Source: Streptomyces sp. NBC_01237
GTDB taxonomy: Bacteria; Actinomycetota; Actinomycetes; Streptomycetales; Streptomycetaceae
Reading direction: 5' to 3'
NCBI RefSeq assembly: GCF_035917275.1
Contig: NZ_CP108508.1
Span: 5,022,001 to 5,086,000 of the forward strand
Length of the DNA: 64,000 nucleotides
Shown: positions 34,377 through 42,485 of the stretch, piece by piece
How positions within the stretch are numbered: the stretch's first letter is position 1
How the letters are laid out: the number at the start of each line of letters is the position of its first letter
Translations under genes and position numbers: made by a program
The notes under the pieces: model-generated
Told to the model about the DNA's origin: nothing
What the model saw: only the letters and a program-made list of their open reading frames with translations
The model's database searches: none

Positions 34377-34700
34377 CACCGAACCGCCCACTGGGCGACC
34401 CAGCAGGTCGTCACCCGCAAGGAACAGGCCATCCACCGCCGGCTGGCCCAGGGCACCCGGCCCCGTCTTGCCATCAAGGCCGCCTGGCCGTCGCGGGCCG
34501 AGCCGGTCGGCCGGGTGCTGTCGCAAGCCATGGCGCTCGCCGGACGCGAGTACCTGGCATGCCCGGCCCTGGGCCCTGTCCGTCGCGGAGCAGCAGATCC
34601 GGGAGTACGCGCGCAATCCCCCCGGCCGGACAGCTCGCCCAACTCCTCGGAAGCTGGTTCTCGCAGGACACGTCCGACGAGTTCGCTGATCAAGGAGCGG
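34377..34700 (+). pseudogene. Decayed duplicate of toxin tip fused to CdiI fragments
   Basis: Nucleotide identity by eye falls in three blocks. About 34377-34552 copies 32806-32985 (toxin tip). About 34552-34630 copies 33226-33300 (CdiI first half). About 34630-34695 copies 33478-33545 (CdiI second half). The blocks are joined by two deletions, breaking every frame. The conserved CCACCCACCGAACCG before both copies shows that the duplication includes the 3' end of the immunity gene. Confidence 0.85.
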
Positions 34701-34765
34701 CAGGCCGCCCCGTCCCCACCCGCCGGAGGCACGGGCGTACCGCGTCGTGGGGGGACAATGGCTGT

Positions 34766-35137
34766 ATGGAGCTGAACCCCCTGGAGCAGGCACTGCACAC
34801 CGCTCGCGCGCTCGTCATGGCCGATCTCGCCGCCGGAGACGTGGCCGAGGCCGAGATCGTCTCGCTCGTCGAGGACGCGGTGACGCACCGGCGCTGGTGG
34901 GTCGAGCAGTGGCCCGAGGGGGCGGGGTTCGTCGTCGGGCTGATCGCTCAGGATGTGCAGGACGCCCTGCTGGAGCGGTACGGGCGGTGGCCGCTGTGTC
35001 CCGTGTGTGCCGACGAGGGCGGGCCGCATGCCCTGGACGTCGAGCCGGAGCTGGGGCCCGATCCGCACTGGGTGTGCACCAAGGCGACCGTGCGGGTGGC
35101 GCCGGTGGGGGCGCTGAGCGGGGTGCTGCGGCGGTGA
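34766..35137 (+). CDS. Hypothetical protein with CPVC motif
   Basis: A 123-aa protein: an all-helical first part (LEQALHTARALVMADLAAGDVAEAEIVSLVEDAV, RRWWVEQWPEG) and a C-terminal segment with CPVC and HWVC that could hold a metal. Its family is unknown to me. It precedes and overlaps the DUF4031 gene by GTGA, so the two are coupled. It begins 66 bp after the decayed cassette, outside the duplicated segment. Confidence 0.72.
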   Translation: MELNPLEQALHTARALVMADLAAGDVAEAEIVSLVEDAVTHRRWWVEQWPEGAGFVVGLIAQDVQDALLERYGRWPLCPVCADEGGPHALDVEPELGPDPHWVCTKATVRVAPVGALSGVLRR

Positions 35138-35406
35138 CGGTCTACATCGATCCGCCGGACTGGCCGGGGCACGGCCGGCTCTGGTCGCACCTGGTCAGCG
35201 ATGTGTCCTTCGAGGAACTGCATGTCTTCGCCGCCGCGATCGGCTGCCCCCCGCGCGCCTTCGAGCGGGACCACTACGACATACCGGAGGCCCGGTACGG
35301 GGACGCGGTGCGGGCCGGGGCGCGGGAGATCGGCTCCAAGGAGCTGGTCCGGCGCCTCACTGCTGCGGGGCTGCGCAGACCGAAGGGGCGGCCGGCTCCC
35401 GGGTAG
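35134..35406 (+). CDS. DUF4031 protein
   Basis: A 90-aa member of DUF4031, recognised by TVYIDPPDWPGHGRLWSHLVSD at the start and FERDHYDIPEARY in the middle. The His/Asp pattern suggests metal binding but no activity is known. GTG 35134 overlaps the previous TGA. Its last 50 bases overlap, on the opposite strand, the end of the MFS gene. Confidence 0.85.
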   Translation: MTVYIDPPDWPGHGRLWSHLVSDVSFEELHVFAAAIGCPPRAFERDHYDIPEARYGDAVRAGAREIGSKELVRRLTAAGLRRPKGRPAPG

Positions 35407-36622
35407 CGGGGACCACGCTCTTCGCCACCTCGCGGGACGGGGAACCGCCGCCGCGCTGGAGCCGCAGCGAGACGACCACCGCCACCAGGGCCAGCACCGT
35501 CATCGCCGCTCCCGCCCAGGCCGTGGCCGCGTAGCCGAAGTCCGCGTCGATCACCGTGCCGCCCAGCCACGGGCCGCTCGTGTTGCCCAGGTTGAACGCG
35601 GCGGTCGCCGTCGCACCGGCCAGTGTCGGGGCCGCGCCCGCCACGTTGAACAACCGGGCATTGAGCGCGGGCGCCGTGAAGAACGCCGACAGGCCCAGGA
35701 GGAAGGCCAGCGCGATCACCATGATCTGGCTGGAGGCGAACAGGGCCAGCGCCGTCAGGAACACCGTCGACGCCGTCACACCGCTCAGCAGTACCCCGAA
35801 CAGGTGCGCGTCCGCGACCCGGCCGCCGATCGTCGTACCGACCAGCGCACCGATCCCGAACAGGCCGAGGATCCACGGCACCCAGCCCGAGTCCAGGCCC
35901 GCCACATCCGTCAGCAGCGGCGCGAGATAGCTGAACGCGCAGAAGACACCGCCCGCCGCGAGCGCCGTGATCACGATGGACAGCCAGACCTGCCGGTCCC
36001 GGTAGATCGACAGCTCCTGCCGCAGCTCCGGCTTCCGGTCCGGCAGCGGGATGTGCGGGATGCGCGTCGCGACCCCGACCAGCGCCACGGCGGACGCCGC
36101 ACCCACCGCCCAGAACGCCGACCGCCAGCCCAGGTGCTCACCGAGGAACGCCCCCAGCGGCACACCCAGCACGTTCGCGATCGACAGCCCGCCGATCATC
36201 ACCGCCAGCGCCCGCGCCCGCGCGTTCACCGGCACCATCGCGATGGCCACCGACGCCCCGACCGCCCAGAAGCCCGCGCACGCGAACGCGCTGACCACCC
36301 GGGAGACGAAGAGCACCTCGTACGTCGGAGCCAGCGCACCCGCGATCTGACCGAGGCCGAAGACCGAGATCAGGGTGATCAGCGTCGTCTTGCGCGGCAG
36401 CCGGAGCGTGGTCACGGCGAGCAGCGGTGCGCCGACCACCATGCCGATCGCGAAGGCGGATATGAGGAGTCCGGCGCGCGGAATGGACACGTTCATGTCG
36501 TCGGCGATGGGCGGCAGCAGCCCGGACAGCATGAACTCACTGGTGCCGAGAGCGAAGACCGAGAGGCCGAGGATGTATACGGCCAGTGGCATACGGGTGC
36601 GGCGAGAGGCAGAGTCGGGCAT
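35357..36622 (-). CDS. MFS exporter, Cmx/CmlR (chloramphenicol efflux-like)
   Basis: A 421-aa twelve-helix major facilitator protein exporting drugs by proton antiport. The N-terminus PLAVYILGLSVFALGTSEFMLSGLLP and motif C-like region (GVPLGAFLGEHLGW) match the Cmx/CmlR group of chloramphenicol and related efflux pumps. Substrate is not certain, as relatives export sugars or other drugs. ATG 36622 chosen (MPDSAS); GTG or TTG alternatives lie further out. Converges with the DUF4031 gene, with overlapping 3' ends. Confidence 0.85.
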   Translation of the reverse strand: MPDSASRRTRMPLAVYILGLSVFALGTSEFMLSGLLPPIADDMNVSIPRAGLLISAFAIGMVVGAPLLAVTTLRLPRKTTLITLISVFGLGQIAGALAPTYEVLFVSRVVSAFACAGFWAVGASVAIAMVPVNARARALAVMIGGLSIANVLGVPLGAFLGEHLGWRSAFWAVGAASAVALVGVATRIPHIPLPDRKPELRQELSIYRDRQVWLSIVITALAAGGVFCAFSYLAPLLTDVAGLDSGWVPWILGLFGIGALVGTTIGGRVADAHLFGVLLSGVTASTVFLTALALFASSQIMVIALAFLLGLSAFFTAPALNARLFNVAGAAPTLAGATATAAFNLGNTSGPWLGGTVIDADFGYAATAWAGAAMTVLALVAVVVSLRLQRGGGSPSREVAKSVVPATREPAAPSVCAAPQQ

Positions 36623-36813
36623 GACAGGCCCCAACACGGATCATGCCCGTTGCATTCCCGGCCGTCCCACTCCTCGGACGCGAGCTGTCGCCTCCCGGTT
36701 TGTCCCGGTCCTCGGGCCGGGAAAGTCGCCTCCCGGATGACACGGATGACACGGATGACACGGTTGGCCCGGTTGGCCCGGTCCTCGGGCCCGAGCTGCC
36801 GCCTGCCGTCGTC

Positions 36814-37512
36814 CTACTCCTCCGACGCGCGTGCCGACGACAGCAGGTCCAGCTCCGTCGTCAGGTTCTGCCGCGCCCTCGGCTCCCACTCCGCCACCCC
36901 GTGCGGCGTACGGAACAGGCGCGGCAGCTCCAGCAGTTGCCGCAGCACCGCCGCCCGGCCCTCCCGGAACGCCGCGTCCGGCACGAATCCGTACTCCTCG
37001 CGCACCTGTGCCGCGTACGCCCCGTACTCCCGCGGGCCGCCCGCCAGGATCGCCAGGTCCGCGTCGCACAGCACCTCGCCGTTGCGGTCGCCGTCCGCCG
37101 GGTCGTGGGTGACCGTCAGCCGGACCAGCCGGGCGACCTCCGCGGTGACGGGCGCCGGGACGCCCGCCTCGGGCAGCGCACGCTCGGCGAGTGCGGCGCT
37201 GCGCTCCTCGTTCTCCGTGCGGTCCGGGCGGTACACCGCGTCGTGGAACCAGGCGGCGAGCCGTACCGCCGCCGGGTCGTCGGCATGGGCGGCCAGCGTG
37301 TCGACGTGGTCCAGGACCGCCGCCAGGTGGGCGGCCGTGTGGTACCGGCGCTGCGGTTCCGCCCAGCGGGCCAGGAGATTGTCGGCGTACGGCAGCGGAT
37401 CGGGGCCCGGCGCCCCGGACCGGGCGGCGACGAGGGCCTCCCGCCAGCGGTCGCGGAGTGCGGCGGTGCGGGCGCCGTCGTCGTCGGGTCCGGAGGGTGT
37501 GGTGTCGGTCAT
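36814..37512 (-). CDS. HD-domain metal-dependent phosphohydrolase
   Basis: A 232-aa protein with RYHTAAHLAAVLDHVD, WFHDAVY and CDADLAIL, the metal-ligand pattern of predicted HD-superfamily hydrolases. The natural substrate is unknown. The coding region is single and complete, ATG 37512. The 190-bp gap to the MFS start holds three 10-bp GGATGACACG repeats (about 36736-36765), otherwise nothing evident. Confidence 0.83.
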   Translation of the reverse strand: MTDTTPSGPDDDGARTAALRDRWREALVAARSGAPGPDPLPYADNLLARWAEPQRRYHTAAHLAAVLDHVDTLAAHADDPAAVRLAAWFHDAVYRPDRTENEERSAALAERALPEAGVPAPVTAEVARLVRLTVTHDPADGDRNGEVLCDADLAILAGGPREYGAYAAQVREEYGFVPDAAFREGRAAVLRQLLELPRLFRTPHGVAEWEPRARQNLTTELDLLSSARASEE

Positions 37513-37579
37513 GGGCCGACCCTAGAGCCCCCGTCCGCGCGGACCGTGCGCGCGGGTCGGGGGAGCGCCGGCCGGATCG

Positions 37580-38632
37580 TCAGTGGCCCGGCGCGGTGTC
37601 CAGGGCCAGCGCGGCGAACGTGGCCAGCCAGTGGTCCGACGTGAAGTCGCCCGACGACACCGTGGGGAGGCCCGCCGTCAGGTGTGCCTCGGCGGACTCG
37701 GTCAGTGCCGTGCGCTCCGGGCCCTCGGGCAGCGCCGCGGCGATCGTCCGGAGAGCCGCCGCCCGGCTCAGGGTGAGGCCCAGCAGATGGCCGATGTAGG
37801 GGTCCGCGTGGTCGGAGACCACGGGCGGGGTGAGCAGCGAGGAGGTGGCCAGACCCGGCAGGAACGCGGCCAGCCAGCCGCGGAACTCCTCGGCGGGCAG
37901 CACCCTGCGCACCGCGTCCGCCTCGGTCAGGGCCGGGGAGAGGAAGTCCTGGCCGGAGGGCTCCCAGTGGGTGGGCGCGTCGTGGTCGGCGCTGAACCAG
38001 TCGCGGATCCGGTCCGCCACCGCGTCGAGCACGGGTGCGGTCAGTCCGGCACGCTCGCCCGCGTCCAGGATCAGGCCCAGCCCGAACGCGCTGTTGCCGT
38101 GGATCCCGTGCCTGATCGGGTACGTGGCCCGGGGCAGCCAGCCGGTGAGCAGGTCGCCGACCGTGTCGACGGCGGGGGCCAGGGCGTCGGCCCAGCGGTC
38201 GCCGTCGGGGGTGCCGAGCACCCGGCACTCCGCGGCCAGCGCCACGAGCCACGCCCAGCCGTAGGGGCGCTCGAAGTGGGGCCGGCCGCGCAGGTAGTCC
38301 GCTTCCACGGCGAGGTTCCGCGGGGTGAGGTGGGTGTTCAGGACTTCGTGGATACGGGTGGTGAGCGTGGCCGGAAGCTCGCCGCCGGCCGGGAAGCGGC
38401 GCAGGAGGCGGACGAGCAGCCAGTGCATGTGCACCGTGGAGTGCCAGTCGAAGCCCCCGTAGAACGCGGGATGCAGGGTGCGCGGCGCGACCAGTTCCTC
38501 GGGGCCCGCGTACAGGTGGGCCGGGGCGTTGGGGTATTCGCGTACGACGTTGGCGAGGGCGAGTTCGGCGAACGGAACGGCGTACGGGGCGGGGAACGGA
38601 GCGGGGACCGGGCTGAGGGACGCGGAGGGCAT
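37580..38632 (-). CDS. DUF2891 protein
   Basis: A 350-aa protein of the DUF2891 family. Family segments are HPAFYGGFDWHSTVHMHWLLVRLL near residue 55, ERPYGWAWLVALAAE and a His-rich turn (HGIHGNSAFGLGL). The all-alpha toroid look suggests a carbohydrate-active or hydrolase-like enzyme, but no activity is established. ATG 38632 follows CTGGAG. Lies 67 bp before the HD gene on the same strand. Confidence 0.85.
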   Translation of the reverse strand: MPSASLSPVPAPFPAPYAVPFAELALANVVREYPNAPAHLYAGPEELVAPRTLHPAFYGGFDWHSTVHMHWLLVRLLRRFPAGGELPATLTTRIHEVLNTHLTPRNLAVEADYLRGRPHFERPYGWAWLVALAAECRVLGTPDGDRWADALAPAVDTVGDLLTGWLPRATYPIRHGIHGNSAFGLGLILDAGERAGLTAPVLDAVADRIRDWFSADHDAPTHWEPSGQDFLSPALTEADAVRRVLPAEEFRGWLAAFLPGLATSSLLTPPVVSDHADPYIGHLLGLTLSRAAALRTIAAALPEGPERTALTESAEAHLTAGLPTVSSGDFTSDHWLATFAALALDTAPGH

Positions 38633-38789
38633 CGAGATCACTCCAGAGGGGGTGCGGGCGGGTGAGGGTACGGGTGTGCGGGGGTGCCGGGGTGTTCCGG
38701 GGTTGTGCCGGGGCGGCTGTTCGGCGGCTCGGGTCAGGACGCGAACAGGCACCGGCCCCAGTGGTTCGGTGGCCCGGCGGTTCGGTGGT

Positions 38790-39758
38790 TCAGAAGGCGA
38801 ACAGCGCCATGATCGCGATGTTGCAGACCAGCAGCGCGGCGGCCGTGGGGAGCTGTGCCTTGATCGGGCCGTACTGGTCCTTGAGTTCGAGGAGGGCCGC
38901 GGGGACCAGATTGAAGTTGGCGGCCATGGGGGTGACGAGGGTGCCGCAGAAGCCGCAGAGCATGCCGATCGCGAGGACGGCGGGCGCGTTGCCGTTCATC
39001 TGCTCGATCAGGACGGGCCAGCCGATGGCCGCCGTCATCACCGGGAAGGCCGCGAACGCGTTGCCCATGACGATGGTGAACAGGGCCATGCCGCAGCAGT
39101 AGACCACCACGGCCACCAGCTGCCGGCCCTCGGGCAGCACCGCCTCGCTGATCCTGCGGACCTGTTCGCCTACGCCCGCGGACTGGAAGATCGAGCCGAG
39201 GACGGCGAGGAGCTGCGGCAGGAGCAGTGCCCAGCCCATCGATTCGAGCATGTTGCGGCCGGAGTGCAGGGGTACGGCGATGCTGCGCTCGCGGAGCACC
39301 ACCATGCCGACGGCCAGTGCGGCGATGGCGCCGACGCCCAGGCCGAGGATGGTCTCGTACCCCGGTTCCAGGACCGGTTCGCCGCCGATCTTCCAGTCCT
39401 TCACGAGCGTCGCGCAGATCATCGCGACGACGGGGATGGTGAGGGCCGGGAGGAACAGCTTGTTGCCGAAGCGGGCGGCCGTCGCGGCGCGCTTCTCGCG
39501 CGAGGGGGTGCGCGACTCGCCCTTGCCGGTGAGGCCGAAGCCGCCCAGCACGATCAGGACCAGGACGGCGACGCCGAGGGGTTCGGCGGGCAGGGAGTCC
39601 TCGACGACTCCGGTGGAGTAGAAGAACGCGGCACCCAGCAGGCCCCAGAATCCGGCCGAGCCGAAGCGCTTGGGGTTGGTGCGGTCCATGGCCATCTGCC
39701 CGGCCATGACGAGGAACACCGCGCCGACGAGCCAGAAGAAGTACTCGGACTTGATCAC
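38790..39758 (-). CDS. DUF979 membrane permease (putative 5-oxoproline transport)
   Basis: A 322-aa protein with about nine transmembrane helices, family DUF979. DUF969 and DUF979 genes are regularly found as a pair beside 5-oxoprolinase genes and are predicted to carry 5-oxoproline into the cell. GTG 39758 overlaps the DUF969 stop by 4 bp (GTGA) and follows GGAGGAC. The pxpABC genes lie 2 kb away, and the same operator-like palindrome precedes both units. Confidence 0.82.
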   Translation of the reverse strand: MIKSEYFFWLVGAVFLVMAGQMAMDRTNPKRFGSAGFWGLLGAAFFYSTGVVEDSLPAEPLGVAVLVLIVLGGFGLTGKGESRTPSREKRAATAARFGNKLFLPALTIPVVAMICATLVKDWKIGGEPVLEPGYETILGLGVGAIAALAVGMVVLRERSIAVPLHSGRNMLESMGWALLLPQLLAVLGSIFQSAGVGEQVRRISEAVLPEGRQLVAVVVYCCGMALFTIVMGNAFAAFPVMTAAIGWPVLIEQMNGNAPAVLAIGMLCGFCGTLVTPMAANFNLVPAALLELKDQYGPIKAQLPTAAALLVCNIAIMALFAF

Positions 39759-40486
39759 TTGGAGTCCTCCGTCCGGCGGGCGGCGTGCGCCGACGATGCG
39801 TTCTCGGCGGCGGCGACGGCCAGTTCGCGCTCCAGCTGACGGTCCAGGTTGAGCAGTCGTCCGCCGTGGATCAGGAAGGCGCATATCGCGGACGGGATGG
39901 CCCACAGCGCCAGGTGCAGGGGTTCGAGGTGCTGGTCGTAGGTCGAGTTGACGAACCCGGTGATCAGCAGGATCGAGCCGATGGCGATGAAGCAGTCCTC
40001 ACCGAAGAAGACTCCGATGGTGTCCGCCCCCGAGGCGTGCGAACGGACCTTCTCGCGCAGCTTCTCCGGCAGCGGGCCGCCCGCCTTCGCCTCGGCGGCG
40101 GCCTCGGCCATCGGGGCGATCAGCGGGCGCACGCTCTGGGCGGGCCCGCCGATGCTGGTGAGGCCGACGGAGGCGGTGAGCTGGCGGATCAGCAGGTACA
40201 GGGCCAGGAAGCGGCCGGTGGTCAGGCTGCCGAGCCTGCCGATCAGCGTGCGGGCCTGTTCCTGGAGTCCGTAGCGCTCCAGCAGCCCGATCACGGGGAG
40301 GGTGATGACGAAGACGGTCACCGAGCGCGCGGAGGCGAAGCTCTCGCCGAAGGTGGCCAGCACCTCCTGCGGGGAGAGCTTGCCGAGCAGGCCCGTGACG
40401 ATGCCGGCGACACCCACCACGAGGAGGGGATTGCGGCGGGTGGCGAATCCGAGGATCACCACGAGCACGCCGAGGAGAACGATCAC
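39755..40486 (-). CDS. DUF969 membrane permease (putative 5-oxoproline transport)
   Basis: A 243-aa membrane protein of DUF969 with LLGVLVVILGFATRRNPLLVVGVAGIVTGLL, TASVGLTSIGGPAQSVRPLIAPM and FFGEDCFIAIG segments. Partner of the DUF979 protein, with which it is coupled. GTG 40486 has AAGG 7 bp upstream. Its leader carries a GATTGTTGAACAA sequence at 40572, suggesting control by the neighbouring GntR regulator. Confidence 0.83.
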   Translation of the reverse strand: MIVLLGVLVVILGFATRRNPLLVVGVAGIVTGLLGKLSPQEVLATFGESFASARSVTVFVITLPVIGLLERYGLQEQARTLIGRLGSLTTGRFLALYLLIRQLTASVGLTSIGGPAQSVRPLIAPMAEAAAEAKAGGPLPEKLREKVRSHASGADTIGVFFGEDCFIAIGSILLITGFVNSTYDQHLEPLHLALWAIPSAICAFLIHGGRLLNLDRQLERELAVAAAENASSAHAARRTEDSK

Positions 40487-40571
40487 GCGTCGGCCTTCTT
40501 CCGCGTATGGACATGCGGGCACAGGGGCTCGCGGGGTCCTGATCAGACGAGGTATCGCGGAGACGTTAGGC

Positions 40572-40586
40572 GATTGTTGAACAAGC
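40572..40586. promoter_or_regulatory. Operator-like palindrome before the DUF969-DUF979 unit
   Basis: GATTGTTGAACAAGC keeps 14 of 15 positions of the perfect palindrome found before pxpA (GATTGTTGAACAATC), 86 bp upstream of the DUF969 start. The 250 bp from here to the GntR gene hold only short GTCCGCC-type repeats (about 40708-40780). Confidence 0.7.
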
Positions 40587-40836
40587 CCACAAGAGTGTGG
40601 GGTGCATGGATCGGAAAGCGGGGGGTGCGCTCGGGATCCGCCCGGGTGGGTGGTACGTGCGGGCGGAGTGAGGGGGTGGAGGGAGGCATGAGGAGCCTGG
40701 CCGTTTTCCGCCGTCCGCCGTCCGCCGTCCGCCGCCTGCCGTCTGCCGTCCGTCGCCTGCGGCCCGCTGTCCGCCGCCTGCCTTGTGCGGCGTCGGGTCC
40801 GTGTGCCGCGTCGGGGCCGTCTCGACGCTCCTCGGG

Positions 40837-41589
40837 CTAGCTGTACTGGCCCGTGAGCCGTTCCGCGTACGCCTCCGCGAGCTGGCGGCGGGAGTCCTCC
40901 AGATAGAAGGCCAGCAGTCGTTCGGCGCCCGCCGCGTCGCCCGCGGCGAGCCTGTCCGTGATCTCCCTGTTGCGGGTCAGGTAGGGCTCGTGGAAGCGGC
41001 GCGGGTCGGCCATCACATGGAACGCCAGCCGCAGCTCGGCCAGGACGTTGCGCATCAGTTCGTCGGTGCGCGCGCTGCCGGCCAGCCCGGCCAGGGCCTG
41101 GTGGAAACGGATGTTCGCGGTCGAGCAGGCGGCCCAGTCGTCCGCCAGCGCGGCCTTCTCACCGGTCGCCACGGCGGCTTCGACCTCCGTCACGTCGTAC
41201 GGCGGTTCGCCCAGCGCCCGCAGGGCCGCGCACTCGACCAGCAGGCGTACGCGGTAGATGTCCACCAGATCGTCGACGGCCAGGATGCGGACGAAGACGC
41301 CCTTGTTCAGGCGGTGTTCCAGGAGGCGCTCGTGGGAAAGGAGCCGGAACGCCTCGCGCAGGGTGTTCCTGGACACGGCCAGCGCACCGGCGATGGACTC
41401 CTCGGAGAGCCGGCTGCCGGGCGGGAAGTAGCCTTGCGAGATCCGGTCACGCAGGATGGCGGCGACGCGTTCGGCGGTGCCGGAGCGGGACAGGGAGGCG
41501 CTGTCGGCCGCCAGTTCGGAGAGATCGGGAGTTCCGGTCCGCCCCGCTGCCCCTGCTCCCGCTCCGGTCCCTGACGTCGCGCCTGCCAT
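40837..41589 (-). CDS. GntR/FCD-family regulator of the 5-oxoproline module
   Basis: A 250-aa FadR-subfamily regulator: winged helix (SEESIAGALAVSRNTLREAFRLLSHERLLEHR, about 75-110) and a helical FCD ligand domain (about 120-240; FHQALAGLAGS, Asp/His metal-type residues). It sits between the permease unit and pxpABC, and each has a TTGTTGAACAA palindrome. It therefore probably controls both and senses 5-oxoproline or a related acid. The Gly/Ala-rich N-terminal tail makes the start uncertain (41589 chosen). Confidence 0.85.
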   Translation of the reverse strand: MAGATSGTGAGAGAAGRTGTPDLSELAADSASLSRSGTAERVAAILRDRISQGYFPPGSRLSEESIAGALAVSRNTLREAFRLLSHERLLEHRLNKGVFVRILAVDDLVDIYRVRLLVECAALRALGEPPYDVTEVEAAVATGEKAALADDWAACSTANIRFHQALAGLAGSARTDELMRNVLAELRLAFHVMADPRRFHEPYLTRNREITDRLAAGDAAGAERLLAFYLEDSRRQLAEAYAERLTGQYS

Positions 41590-41700
41590 GCCCCGCCCCT
41601 GCTTGTCGCCGTGTCCGCTGTGCCGTGTGTGGTGCGTGTGCGTGCTGTGCACGCCCAGTGAACCGTACGGGCGTCCCGTTCCCCGGACCGGGCCTTGTCA

Positions 41701-41715
41701 GATTGTTGAACAATC
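41701..41715. promoter_or_regulatory. GntR operator-like palindrome before pxpA
   Basis: GATTGTTGAACAATC is a perfect 7-bp inverted repeat around one central base, in the 140-bp divergent region between the regulator and pxpA. It ends 14 bp before the pxpA GTG, and no ribosome-binding site is seen between them. Confidence 0.78.
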
Positions 41716-41729
41716 GCTAGCGTGCGCCC

Positions 41730-42485
41730 GTGATGATGGATCTCAACGCGGACCTCGGTGAAGGCTTCGGGCACTGGACCCTCACCGACGACGACGCGCT
41801 CCTCGCCTGTGTCACCAGCGCCAATGTGGCCTGCGGCTTCCACGCGGGCGACGCCTCCGTGATGCGGCGGGTCTGCGACGCGGCGGCGGCCGGCGGCGTA
41901 CGGATCGGGGCCCAGGTCTCGTACCGGGATCTGGCCGGTTTCGGGCGACGCTCGATGGACGTGCCCGCCGCCGAGCTGACCGCCGAGATCGCGTACCAGA
42001 TCGGTGCTCTGCGGGTCTTCGCGGAGGCGGCCGGTGCCACGGTCTCCTACGTCAAGCCGCACGGCGCCCTCTACAACCGCGCAGTGTGGGACGACGACCA
42101 GGCCGCCGCCGTCATCGAGGGCGTCCGGCTCGCGGGCGGCGGCCTCGGCGTCCTCGGTCTGCCCGGCTCCCGGCTGCTCGCCCACGCCGGGGCCGCGGGC
42201 CTGCCCGCCGTTCAGGAAGCCTTCGCCGACCGGGCGTACACCGCGCGGGGCACCCTGGTCCCGCGCGGTGAGCCGGGCGCGGTGGTGCACGACGCGGACG
42301 AGGTCGTACGCCGCAGCGTCCGGATGGCCGTCGAGCGGACGGTGACCGCGGCCGACGGCAGCCGGATACCGGTCGCGGCGCGCTCGCTGTGCGTCCACGG
42401 CGACACCCCGGGCGCCGCGGCACTCGCGCGCCGGGTACGGGTGGCGCTGGAAGAGGCGGGCGTCTCGGTGCGGGCGTTCATGTGA
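41730..42485 (+). CDS. pxpA: 5-oxoprolinase subunit A (LamB/YcsF)
   Basis: Subunit A of the ATP-dependent bacterial 5-oxoprolinase PxpABC, which opens 5-oxoproline to glutamate. The 251-aa LamB/YcsF protein opens with DLNADLGEGFG and has SANVACGFHAGD, VSYRDLAGFGRR, VKPHGALYN and CVHGDTPGA. Start codons GTG 41730, ATG 41733 and ATG 41736 lie in a row with no ribosome site, so translation may be leaderless. Its stop overlaps pxpB (GTGA). Confidence 0.94.
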   Translation: MMMDLNADLGEGFGHWTLTDDDALLACVTSANVACGFHAGDASVMRRVCDAAAAGGVRIGAQVSYRDLAGFGRRSMDVPAAELTAEIAYQIGALRVFAEAAGATVSYVKPHGALYNRAVWDDDQAAAVIEGVRLAGGGLGVLGLPGSRLLAHAGAAGLPAVQEAFADRAYTARGTLVPRGEPGAVVHDADEVVRRSVRMAVERTVTAADGSRIPVAARSLCVHGDTPGAAALARRVRVALEEAGVSVRAFM

